Of a stretch of 64,000 nt of DNA, positions 30,729 through 38,033 are shown piece by piece. Within the stretch, counting starts at the first letter, position 1. Each line of letters starts with the position of its first letter. Origin of the DNA: Rheinheimera nanhaiensis E407-8 (lineage in GTDB: Bacteria > Pseudomonadota > Gammaproteobacteria > Enterobacterales > Alteromonadaceae); NCBI RefSeq assembly GCF_000296695.1, contig NZ_BAFK01000010.1, positions 83,304 to 147,303 on the forward strand, written 5' to 3'. The translations under genes and the position numbers were made by a program. The notes under the pieces are model-generated. The model was given only the letters and a program-made list of their open reading frames with translations. It did not search any database and was not told the origin of the DNA.

Positions 30729-31130
30729 GTGAAAAAACGTATAGCGTATTGCTACGGCTGCCTAATTGCCCTGCTATCAGCAGGGGCTTTGGCTGATGTG
30801 TCGCTGCAATTTACCACCTTGTTAGAGCGGCATGCGCTGGCTAATGGTGTCGATATTACCCAGTTGGGTGATTTAAATGTTACTGATGTGACGCAGTCGG
30901 GGCAGGGACATTATGCGGTGTTATTGCAACAAGGCGTGCTTAATCAGCTCAGTTTAACCCAGAGCGGTTTTGCCAATCAGACACAGGTGAGTCAGTTTGG
31001 TAACGGCAATAGTGCGCACATTATCCAAAACGGCAGTAACAACTTAATCCAATTGCAGCAATGGGGTAATCGTCAGTTCACGATAGAACAAAGCGGCGTT
31101 GGTGCCGAAATCTCAATAATTCAATACTAA
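30729..31130 (+). CDS. csgB: Curlin minor subunit (nucleator) CsgB-like
   Basis: A 133-residue secreted protein with a GTG start after AGGAAAGG. A signal peptide (about 1-22, ending ALA) is followed by about five imperfect curlin repeats with the Q-x-G-x-x-N spacing (DITQLGDLN, TLTQSGFANQ, QVSQFGNGNS, HIIQNGSNN, QLQQWGNRQ, TIEQSGVG). In E. coli, CsgB starts fibre growth at the outer membrane. Assignment as nucleator rather than fibre subunit rests on its small size and its place as the first gene, 21 bp before the large curlin. Confidence 0.88.
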   Translation: MKKRIAYCYGCLIALLSAGALADVSLQFTTLLERHALANGVDITQLGDLNVTDVTQSGQGHYAVLLQQGVLNQLSLTQSGFANQTQVSQFGNGNSAHIIQNGSNNLIQLQQWGNRQFTIEQSGVGAEISIIQY

Positions 31131-31151
31131 TAATAAGTTAGGGAGAATGTT

Positions 31152-32630
31152 ATGAAGTTACAATTTCCACGTAAACATATGCTTGGCCTTGCTATCGCTT
31201 TGGTCATCAGCGGCCCGGCGCTGGCGCAGGGTAACGAAGCCATTATTAATCAAACGTCAGCGTCAGCGGCTGAGGGTAATCTGGCTGAAGTCAGCCAAAG
31301 CGGCGAGATTAATCTGGCCGTTGTAGAGCAAAACGGTGCGCTTAATAACGCCTCTGTGACTCAGGACGGTGTGTGGTTAGAAAGCTATAACTTTGTTAGC
31401 GGTAATGACAACCAAACACGAATTGAACAAGCGGCCGATTGGCACATTGCCTATGTGGATCTCAGCGGTAATGACAACACCGTTACGGTGGCGCAGGACG
31501 GTTTTTATAACACGGCAGAAATTGTCGTCAGTGGCGATACCAATGACGCTGTGGCTGTGCAATCAGGCGAGATCAACGAAGCCTTAATCAGCCTGGCCGG
31601 TAACACGAATCTGGCTGAAATGGAGCAAAGCGGTAACGGTAACTGGGCTAATGCTGGTTTTGCCGGTAACGACAATAGCCTGTTTAGCGTGCAGCAGGGC
31701 GATAACAACGAAGCCGGCATGTTTAATCTGGCCGGTAACCGTAATAGTTTTGAATCTGAACAGTTTGGTAATGCCAACGTTGGTGGTGTAGTTGGCCTAA
31801 ATGGTGACAATAACAGCGTCTTTGTGTTGCAAGAAGGTGATGCTAACGCCTTTATCGCCTTTGATGTGGCCGGTGATGATAATCTGGTTGATGTAATGCA
31901 GCTGGGTAATGCTAACGAATTTATTCTTGACCCACTGTCAGGCGATCAAAATCTGGTGCTGGTTGAACAACGTGGTGACGCCAACAGCGTAACAGCCCCG
32001 ATCGGTTTAATCGGTAACGATAACCAGATTGATGTGTTACAGCGTGGTAACGGCAATAGTTCGGTATTTGCTACCGCCGGTGACGGCCACAATGTTGAAG
32101 TTCGTCAGATTGGTGACAATAACACTAGCGAAATGGTGCTGGCCGGTGCGGACAACCGTGGCAGTATCTACAGCCGTGGCGACAACAACCTGGCGGCAAT
32201 CGGTGTGTCTGGTTTAGGCAACACTGCAGATGTGCAGCAGTTTGGTGATGAAAACTTTGCGCTGGTTGATGTACTGGGTGACAGCAATGATCTCTACGTT
32301 GATCAGTCAGGTAACGCCAACGAAGTGCTGCTGACCAGCGAGACGGTCGTCGAAAATACGGTAGTTAGCATTGAGCAAAATGGCGATATCAACCTGGTTG
32401 ACATGCTGGTAGCTGGCAATGCCAACAGTATCGACATTTTGCAAAACGGCAGCGGTAACTGGGTTGCCGGTGATAACGGCTACTTTGCGGTGTCTGGCAA
32501 TAATGGCATGTTAACGGTTACCCAACAGGGCAACGACAACCTGGTACTGGGCAGTCAGGCCGGCGAGGGTAATATGATGTCCATCACACAGGTAGGTGAT
32601 TTTAACACCGCCATAGTGTCACAACACTAA
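31152..32630 (+). CDS. csgA: Very long curlin major subunit CsgA-like (about 20 rungs)
   Basis: A 492-residue secreted amyloid subunit, against about 151 residues in E. coli CsgA. A signal peptide (1-25, GPALAQ) is followed by about 20 repeats of 21-24 residues. The first strand has N-x5-Q-x-G-x2-N, as in classical curlin. In the second strand the Gln expected five to six residues later is mostly a hydrophobic residue, followed by a G-[ND]-x-N turn (for example LAGNTN, VAGDDN, LSGDQN). The protein is acidic and Asn/Gly-rich, with no Cys. An AGGGAG site precedes the ATG. A hairpin follows the stop. Confidence 0.88.
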   Translation: MKLQFPRKHMLGLAIALVISGPALAQGNEAIINQTSASAAEGNLAEVSQSGEINLAVVEQNGALNNASVTQDGVWLESYNFVSGNDNQTRIEQAADWHIAYVDLSGNDNTVTVAQDGFYNTAEIVVSGDTNDAVAVQSGEINEALISLAGNTNLAEMEQSGNGNWANAGFAGNDNSLFSVQQGDNNEAGMFNLAGNRNSFESEQFGNANVGGVVGLNGDNNSVFVLQEGDANAFIAFDVAGDDNLVDVMQLGNANEFILDPLSGDQNLVLVEQRGDANSVTAPIGLIGNDNQIDVLQRGNGNSSVFATAGDGHNVEVRQIGDNNTSEMVLAGADNRGSIYSRGDNNLAAIGVSGLGNTADVQQFGDENFALVDVLGDSNDLYVDQSGNANEVLLTSETVVENTVVSIEQNGDINLVDMLVAGNANSIDILQNGSGNWVAGDNGYFAVSGNNGMLTVTQQGNDNLVLGSQAGEGNMMSITQVGDFNTAIVSQH

Positions 32631-32640
32631 CAGCAGACTC

Positions 32641-32660
32641 AGGGCGGCGGATGCCGCCCT
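32641..32660 (+). terminator. Hairpin between csgA and csgE
   Basis: AGGGCGGC-GGAT-GCCGCCCT is a 7-8-bp GC stem just after the csgA stop, followed only by TTATCATC. The weak T tract suggests partial termination or 3' end protection, which would give more csgBA than csgEFG message. Confidence 0.55.
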
Positions 32661-32670
32661 TATCATCACT

Positions 32671-33060
32671 ATGAAGTATTTTGTCAGTTGGTTTTATTGC
32701 ACTTGGCTGGCACTGAGCCCGATAGCCACCGCTGCCGATGATATTGAGCTCAGTGGGCTGGTGCTTGACCGAACCATATCCCGCTTTGGTAAAGATTTTT
32801 CGTTCTATTACTCCGGTTACTGGCGTGATATGCCCGGCACTGAAGGTGTCTCGGTAGTGATCTATGAGCAGGTATACCCGCAAGCCGGCACTGTGCTGTG
32901 GATAGAAATGAACCAGCAGAAAATATACCAAACCTATTTTGGCCGCCGCTATAACGATGTTAAGCAAATGGCGGAGCAGGCTGTACTTGCCAGCATTAAC
33001 GAGCTGGCAAATATTCAGACTGCGAAAATGTTGGGCGAACCAACGACAGAATTGCAGTAA
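32671..33060 (+). CDS. csgE: Curli assembly protein CsgE
   Basis: A 129-residue periplasmic protein that caps the CsgG pore and guides curlin to it (known for the family). A signal peptide (about 1-21, TATA) precedes the conserved start of the mature protein (DDIELSGLVLDRTISRFGKDF) and the SVVIYEQVYPQAG and QKIYQTYFGRR segments typical of CsgE. It is the first of the csgEFG set and lies 40 bp after csgA across a hairpin. csgF follows by 14 bp. Confidence 0.92.
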   Translation: MKYFVSWFYCTWLALSPIATAADDIELSGLVLDRTISRFGKDFSFYYSGYWRDMPGTEGVSVVIYEQVYPQAGTVLWIEMNQQKIYQTYFGRRYNDVKQMAEQAVLASINELANIQTAKMLGEPTTELQ

Positions 33061-33074
33061 AAGGATAACAAAGG

Positions 33075-33458
33075 ATGAAAGTAATAGTACCTCTGCTACT
33101 GTGCTTTGTCGGCGCCGCCGGTGCAACAGAGCTGGTGTATACCCCGATTAACCCCAGCTTTGGTGGCAACCCGTTAAATGGTAATTTTTTGCTACAAAAG
33201 GCCCAGAGCCAAAACAGTCATAAAGCAGATTCAGTGGGCTTATCTTTTGTTGATAAATTTCAGGATGCGCTGGAACGGAACATTATTAATTCACTGACCC
33301 GACGTATCGCCGATGGTGAATTAGTCGAGGGGGTGTATAACACCGGCGAGTTTTTGGTCGAGGTCAGTAGCGGTACTGATGGCAGTGTGATTGTTAATAT
33401 TACTAACCTTGAAAGTGGTGAAATTACTATTATCACCATACCGGCGATAGGAGGTTGA
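33075..33458 (+). CDS. csgF: Curli assembly protein CsgF
   Basis: A 127-residue surface factor that attaches to CsgG and anchors the nucleator. A short signal peptide (1-17, GAAGA) precedes TELVYTPINPSFGGNPLNG, the CsgF hallmark whose N terminus inserts into the CsgG channel in E. coli. The C-terminal half is beta-rich. AAAGGA lies upstream of the ATG. Its TGA stop overlaps the csgG start (TGATG). Confidence 0.93.
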   Translation: MKVIVPLLLCFVGAAGATELVYTPINPSFGGNPLNGNFLLQKAQSQNSHKADSVGLSFVDKFQDALERNIINSLTRRIADGELVEGVYNTGEFLVEVSSGTDGSVIVNITNLESGEITIITIPAIGG

Positions 33459-34243
33459 TGATGAAAGCTATAGTCGCCAGTACCTTACTATTGCTCAGTG
33501 GTTGCTCGTTAATACCCAAACCCGAGATTAATATTACCGCCGCCAGCATTGATGCCCCCAGCTCAGTGATGCAGCAATTACGTCAGCAAGGCCAGCCGCG
33601 TAGTTTGATTCCGGTATCGGTATATGCCTTTCGCGATCAGACCGGGCAATATAAACCCCAGGCCAATGTGTCCAGCTTTTCTACTGCGGTAACCCAGGGG
33701 GCGACCTCGATGCTGACGCAGATTTTACTGGATAGCGGCTGGTTTGCCCCGCTGGAGCGTGAAGGCCTGCAAAACCTGCTGACTGAGCGCAAAATTCACG
33801 GTTCAAACAAAAAGTCGGCTGAGTTACCGCCGTTAAAAGAAGCCAGGCTGCTGTTTGAAGGCGGTATTATTGGTTATGAAACCAATTTAAGTACCGGTGG
33901 TATAGGGGCAGAGTATTTCGGTATCGGGGCCTCTGAGTTGTACCGCGAAGATCAGGTGAGTGTGTATTTAAGGGCAATAGATGTGCACAGCGGCCAGGTG
34001 CTGTTGTCGGTCTCCAGTAACAAGAAGGTCTTCTCGCAGGAGTTACGTGCCGGCTTGTTCCGCTATGTATCGTTAAACCGGCTGGCAGAGGCTGAAGGCG
34101 GTTATTCCACCAATGAGCCGGTGCAATACTGTGTGAAACAGGCAATGGAAGCGGCGGTAGTGGCCTTAGTAGAACAAGGCTTGCAGCGCGGTTTCTGGCG
34201 TCTGGACGATCAGTTAAGCCTGAACCCGGCAACCGGCTCCTGA
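33458..34243 (+). CDS. csgG: Curlin secretion lipoprotein CsgG
   Basis: An outer-membrane lipoprotein that forms the nonameric curlin secretion channel. It has 261 residues from ATG 33458 or 260 from 33461; GGAGG at 33450-33454 fits the second better. The lipobox is LLSGC. Typical motifs are SLIPVSVYAFRDQTGQYKP, FSTAVTQGATSML and SGWFAPLEREGLQNLLTER. It is the last gene of the csgBAEFG run. Its end overlaps the convergent csgD-type gene by 34 bp. Confidence 0.95.
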   Translation: MMKAIVASTLLLLSGCSLIPKPEINITAASIDAPSSVMQQLRQQGQPRSLIPVSVYAFRDQTGQYKPQANVSSFSTAVTQGATSMLTQILLDSGWFAPLEREGLQNLLTERKIHGSNKKSAELPPLKEARLLFEGGIIGYETNLSTGGIGAEYFGIGASELYREDQVSVYLRAIDVHSGQVLLSVSSNKKVFSQELRAGLFRYVSLNRLAEAEGGYSTNEPVQYCVKQAMEAAVVALVEQGLQRGFWRLDDQLSLNPATGS

Positions 34244-34887
34244 CGTTGTGGCTGCTGCAGCCAACGCAGCAGCTCCACTCTGTTTCTCGATTGCGTTTTT
34301 CTAAAGATCGTAGACAAATGTGCCTTTACCGTATGAGCGCTGATATGCAGCTTTTCGGCAATTTCTTTGTTGCGGGCACCTTCGGCCACCAGTTGAATAA
34401 TGCGCTTTTCTTGTCTGGTCAGTAAATTGTTCTCGGGCGTAACTATGGCAGCCGGTCGGTTAGCGGCTTGCTGTGCTAAAAACTGATCCACCACGGCAGA
34501 CATCACCGGACGAGCGTAGTATAGCTGGCCGTCCATCATGGTTTTCAGTGCTGTCATTACCCGATCCAGTTGCTCATCACGATAAATAACGCCCCGGATC
34601 CCGGCGTGTAGAGCCTGCATTGGGTCAATTAAGCTGCGCTCTGCCTGAAACAAGAACAGCGAGCAGCGTTGTAGCAGGTAATGCAGTTCAGCTGATGGAC
34701 CTTTTTTACTATAATCGGCGCTGTTGTAGGGGCAGGCCACTAACACATCCGGGCGGTAGTTACCGGCACATAACAACTTTATTTTGCTGCTTTGCTCTAC
34801 TTTTATGCCAACCGATTGCGCCAGCAACGTGAGATTATGTAAAGACTCATGCTCACTTACAACGATAAGCCGGCTAAACTTATCCAT
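34210..34887 (-). CDS. csgD: CsgD-like LuxR-family regulator
   Basis: A 225-residue regulator from ATG 34887, preceded by AGGAG at good spacing; a longer frame adds 27 residues with no ribosome site. The N-terminal receiver-like domain lacks a clear phosphorylatable Asp (DVLVACP where D-x-x-x-D would be), as in CsgD. The C-terminal LuxR HTH is LTRQEKRIIQLVAEGARNK and onward. Its place beside csgG and its family make it the likely activator of curli (inference). Here it is convergent with the csg genes, not in an operon as csgDEFG in E. coli. Confidence 0.85.
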   Translation of the reverse strand: MDKFSRLIVVSEHESLHNLTLLAQSVGIKVEQSSKIKLLCAGNYRPDVLVACPYNSADYSKKGPSAELHYLLQRCSLFLFQAERSLIDPMQALHAGIRGVIYRDEQLDRVMTALKTMMDGQLYYARPVMSAVVDQFLAQQAANRPAAIVTPENNLLTRQEKRIIQLVAEGARNKEIAEKLHISAHTVKAHLSTIFRKTQSRNRVELLRWLQQPQRQEPVAGFRLN

Positions 34888-35029
34888 TACTTCTACTCCT
34901 GCGTACGACTTGTGCTGATACTCCCTGAGCCGCTTATACTGTACCGGCTGTGGTTTTAATGCAACCATTTAACCTATCGTTTAAAGCATGCTAGCATATT
35001 CGCCGCATTAAGCGTTGGAGATGGCAGGC

Positions 35030-35497
35030 GTGAAAATTCTGTTTGTGTGTTTGGGTAATATTTGTCGCTCGCCCACCGCTCATGCGGTCATGCGGCACAA
35101 AGCGCGCCATCTGACACGCTGGCACATTGAGTCTGCCGGTACCAGTGCTTCTCACCGTGGCGAGAAGCCCGATCCGCGCAGCCGGCGTGAAGGCGAAGCG
35201 CGTGGCTACAAGTTTGATGGCATTTTTTCCCGCCCGGTAAAAGACACTGACTTTGCCGACTATGATTTACTGTTAGCGATGGATGAGGCTAACTTGGCCG
35301 AGTTAAGACGGCGTTGTCCGCCGGAGTATCAACATAAACTGTCGTTGTTTTTGCGTTTTCATCCTGATTATCCGGCGCTGTCTGAAGTGCCTGATCCTTA
35401 TTATGGTGGCAGGGGCGGTTTTACCCTGGTGCTTAACCTGATAGAGCAGGGCTGTGAGGCGATTTTGCAGCAGCTAAATAGCGATAACGCCAACTGA
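35030..35497 (+). CDS. Low-molecular-weight protein-tyrosine phosphatase
   Basis: A 155-residue phosphatase with a GTG start chosen at 35030, because GGAG lies 9 bp upstream and M-K-I-L-F-V-C is the usual opening. ATG 35021 is the alternative. The P-loop is C7-LGNICR-13 with the following S-P. The general acid Asp is in VPDPYYGG near residue 121. Bacterial members dephosphorylate proteins or tyrosine kinases of exopolysaccharide systems, but no such kinase is visible here. It is divergent from the csgD-like gene. Confidence 0.92.
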   Translation: MKILFVCLGNICRSPTAHAVMRHKARHLTRWHIESAGTSASHRGEKPDPRSRREGEARGYKFDGIFSRPVKDTDFADYDLLLAMDEANLAELRRRCPPEYQHKLSLFLRFHPDYPALSEVPDPYYGGRGGFTLVLNLIEQGCEAILQQLNSDNAN

Positions 35498-35636
35498 AAT
35501 GCTGCTTTTTTGTGCAATTAGCATCTTAGTGGCTGTGCCGGCGTAAAATGTCATAAATTATGCCAAAGTCAGCATTGAATTTACGTCCAGAAGTCTATAA
35601 CTTGCAACCTAGGTATTTAGACAAAGGAAAAGCATC

Positions 35637-36986
35637 GTGACCACCTGGACGCCCCAAAGCTGGCGCAGCCTGCCGATCCAACAGCAACCCAGCTATCAGG
35701 ATCAGGCTTTATTAAAAACTGTTGAGCAACAATTACACAAATATCCGCCACTGGTGTTTGCCCAGGAAACGCGTGATTTGTTTACTCAGTTGGGTAATGT
35801 CGCTAACGGTAATGGCTTTTTACTGCAAGGTGGTGATTGCGCCGAAAGCTTTAACGATTTCAATGCACCGAAAATCCGCGACACTTTCAAAGTGCTGCTG
35901 CAAATGGCGGTGGTACTGACCTTTGCCGGTGGGTTACCTGTGGTGAAGGTGGCGCGTATGGCAGGCCAGTATGCTAAACCACGCTCCAGTGATCTGGAAA
36001 CCCTTAATGGCGTGTCGCTGCCAAGCTATCGTGGCGATATCGTCAACAGCTTCGAGTTTACCGAAGCGGCGCGCCAGCCGGATCCGAACCGCCTAACTAC
36101 GGCGTATCATCACTCTGCCGCTACGCTTAATTTGCTAAGGGCCTTTGCCCAGGGCGGTTTAGCCGACTTACATCAGGTCAGTAAATGGAACCTGGGGTTT
36201 GTGGAGTCTAACCCGTTAAAAGACCGCTATCAGGACGTGGCGCAGCGCATCCAGGAAGCGCTGCGTTTTATGGAAATTTGCGGCATTACCGCGCAAAATT
36301 CGCCGTCTATCCGCGAAACGCAGTTATTTACCTCGCATGAAGCGCTGCTGTTAAACTACGAAGAAGCGTTAACGCGGCGGGATTCACTTACCGGCGACTG
36401 GTACGACTGCTCTGCTCATATGGTGTGGATAGGCGAGCGTACCCGCCAGCTTGATCATGCCCATATTGAGTTTTTCCGTGGCATTCATAACCCGGTCGGA
36501 GTAAAAATTGGCCCGGGTATGCAACCGGATGAGCTGATTAAACTGATTGACGCGTTAAACCCAGACAATATTCCGGGTCGCTTAACGCTTATAACCCGCA
36601 TGGGCGCCGACAAACTGGCCGATAAGCTGCCGGCACTGGTACGACGGGTACAACAGGAAGGGCGTAAAGTGGTGTGGAGCTCTGATCCTATGCACGGCAA
36701 TACGGTTAAAGCCAGTAACGACTATAAAACCCGTGACTTTGAGGCCATTTTACGCGAGATCCGTAACTTTTTTGCCGTGCATAAAGCCGAGGGCAGCCAT
36801 GCCGGCGGGATTCACCTGGAGATGACCGGTGAGCATGTTACCGAATGTACCGGTGGTGCTTATGGTTTAAGCGAGCATGATTTGGGTAAACGCTACTTTA
36901 CCCAGTGCGACCCACGCTTAAATGCTGATCAGGTATTAGAGCTGGCGTTTTTAATTGCCGATACATTGCGTAGTGCGAAAAAATAA
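35637..36986 (+). CDS. Class II 3-deoxy-7-phosphoheptulonate (DAHP) synthase
   Basis: Catalyses the first step of the shikimate pathway, from PEP plus erythrose-4-phosphate. It has 449 residues and a GTG start after AAAGGA. It is the class II (plant/mycobacterial-like) enzyme, not an AroFGH type. Motifs are [66 protein letters not shown] and [18 protein letters not shown]. The C in GGDCAES and E in ECTGG are metal-site residues. It is followed by two hairpins and is monocistronic. The nearby ppsA makes PEP, one of its substrates. Confidence 0.95.
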   Translation: MTTWTPQSWRSLPIQQQPSYQDQALLKTVEQQLHKYPPLVFAQETRDLFTQLGNVANGNGFLLQGGDCAESFNDFNAPKIRDTFKVLLQMAVVLTFAGGLPVVKVARMAGQYAKPRSSDLETLNGVSLPSYRGDIVNSFEFTEAARQPDPNRLTTAYHHSAATLNLLRAFAQGGLADLHQVSKWNLGFVESNPLKDRYQDVAQRIQEALRFMEICGITAQNSPSIRETQLFTSHEALLLNYEEALTRRDSLTGDWYDCSAHMVWIGERTRQLDHAHIEFFRGIHNPVGVKIGPGMQPDELIKLIDALNPDNIPGRLTLITRMGADKLADKLPALVRRVQQEGRKVVWSSDPMHGNTVKASNDYKTRDFEAILREIRNFFAVHKAEGSHAGGIHLEMTGEHVTECTGGAYGLSEHDLGKRYFTQCDPRLNADQVLELAFLIADTLRSAKK

Positions 36987-37007
36987 CGACACATTTTGCA
37001 ATATTAA

Positions 37008-37077
37008 GTGTTGAGTGCTTAATATTGGGTGTTGAATACTAGAGGGCCGGCGGGTGACACACTCGCCGGTTTTTTTC
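37008..37077 (+). terminator. Two hairpins, terminator after DAHP synthase
   Basis: AATATTAAG-TGTTGAGTG-CTTAATATT (from about 37009) is a weak AT stem. It is followed by CCGGCGGGTGACACACTCGCCGG and TTTTTTT (about 37047-37076), a strong terminator. The terminator also lies just after the convergent ppsR gene. Confidence 0.75.
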
Positions 37078-37086
37078 TGTGCTTTG

Positions 37087-37896
37087 CTAGTATTTATGCC
37101 GCTTTAAGCCGGTTTTGGCGATAATCTTCGCTGAGATCTCTTCTATTGATAAGTGAGTTGAGTTTAAAAACGGGATTTGCTCGCGCTGATACAGTTTTTC
37201 GACCTCCGCCAGTTCTAATTGGCACTGGCGCAATGAGGCATAACGGCTGTTGGCACGGCGCTGCTCTCTGATCTGGCTTAGCCGCTCGGGTGTAATGGTT
37301 AAACCAAACAGCTTGGCTTTATTGCGTTTTAACACCTCGGGCAGGCGCAGCTGCTCCATATCTTCCTCGACAAATGGATAATTGGCCGCTTTTATGCCGT
37401 ACTGCAGCGCCAAATATAAACTGGTAGGGGTTTTACCCGAGCGGCTCACACCGACCAGAATAATATCGGCCTGATTGTAGTTCTTCAGGTTGGAGCCATC
37501 ATCATTGGCCAGGGCAAAATTTACCGCATCGATACGAAAATCGTAGGTTTGCTCATGGATACTGTGAGTGCGATGCGTTTTTGGTACCGGCGCCACGCCA
37601 AGTTCGCGCTGAATAGGTTCGACAAAGGCATTTAAAAAGTCATAGCAGATACCGTCACTGCTGTTGATAATTTGCCGCAATGCATCGTCAACAAAGGTTT
37701 GAAAGATCAGTGGCCGTTGACCCGTTGTTTTATAACGATCGTTAATACGCTGCTTTACCTGCTCAGCCATATCGGTTGTTTCAACGAATGGAATAGTAAC
37801 ATGTTCAAATTGCGCAGGAAAAAGCGTGAGTAACGCATGGCCAAATACCTCTGCGGTAATAGCAGTGCCATCTGAAATATAGAATGCTGTTCGCAC
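37087..37896 (-). CDS. ppsR: PEP synthase regulatory kinase/phosphorylase
   Basis: A DUF299-family bifunctional enzyme that uses ADP to phosphorylate, and Pi to reactivate, PEP synthase. It has 269 residues. The opening is [15 protein letters not shown], and the P-loop is G149-VSRSGKT-156. The [12 protein letters not shown] motif and the C-terminal [14 protein letters not shown] are family features. It is divergent from its target ppsA across 137 bp, a common arrangement that supports the assignment. Confidence 0.95.
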   Translation of the reverse strand: MRTAFYISDGTAITAEVFGHALLTLFPAQFEHVTIPFVETTDMAEQVKQRINDRYKTTGQRPLIFQTFVDDALRQIINSSDGICYDFLNAFVEPIQRELGVAPVPKTHRTHSIHEQTYDFRIDAVNFALANDDGSNLKNYNQADIILVGVSRSGKTPTSLYLALQYGIKAANYPFVEEDMEQLRLPEVLKRNKAKLFGLTITPERLSQIREQRRANSRYASLRQCQLELAEVEKLYQREQIPFLNSTHLSIEEISAKIIAKTGLKRHKY

Positions 37897-37912
37897 CTTA
37901 GCTCCGTTTTGT

Positions 37913-37927
37913 CGTTATAAAATTACA
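37913..37927. promoter_or_regulatory. HexR-like box between ppsR and ppsA
   Basis: CGTTATAAAATTACA agrees at 13 of 15 positions with the HexR pattern TGTAATWWWATTACA (known from Shewanella and relatives, where HexR controls ppsA). It lies 17 bp upstream of the ppsR start. A second loose candidate, TGTAATGCTATTTGT, begins at 37981. No hexR gene is in the window. Confidence 0.35.
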
Positions 37928-37992
37928 TTGAAAATTAAGGTTTTAATTCATCTTAGCCGCGGTGTAAAATTGCTCCGCCCTGTAATGCTATT

Positions 37993-38004
37993 TGTAAGCT
38001 TACA
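37993..38004. promoter_or_regulatory. 12-bp palindrome upstream of ppsA
   Basis: TGTAAGCTTACA is a perfect palindrome 30 bp before the ppsA start, in the divergent ppsR-ppsA region. It may be a regulator site. No named regulator is assigned. Confidence 0.35.
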
Positions 38005-38033
38005 CGCCACACGACAAAAATTGGAGACGAACT

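Noticed and set aside
31200..32620. Regular repeats in csgA, considered as a CRISPR array or satellite
   Set aside because: The period is 63-72 bp, the frame is open throughout and the repeats follow a protein pattern (Q-x-G-x-x-N); there are no unique spacers between exact repeats.
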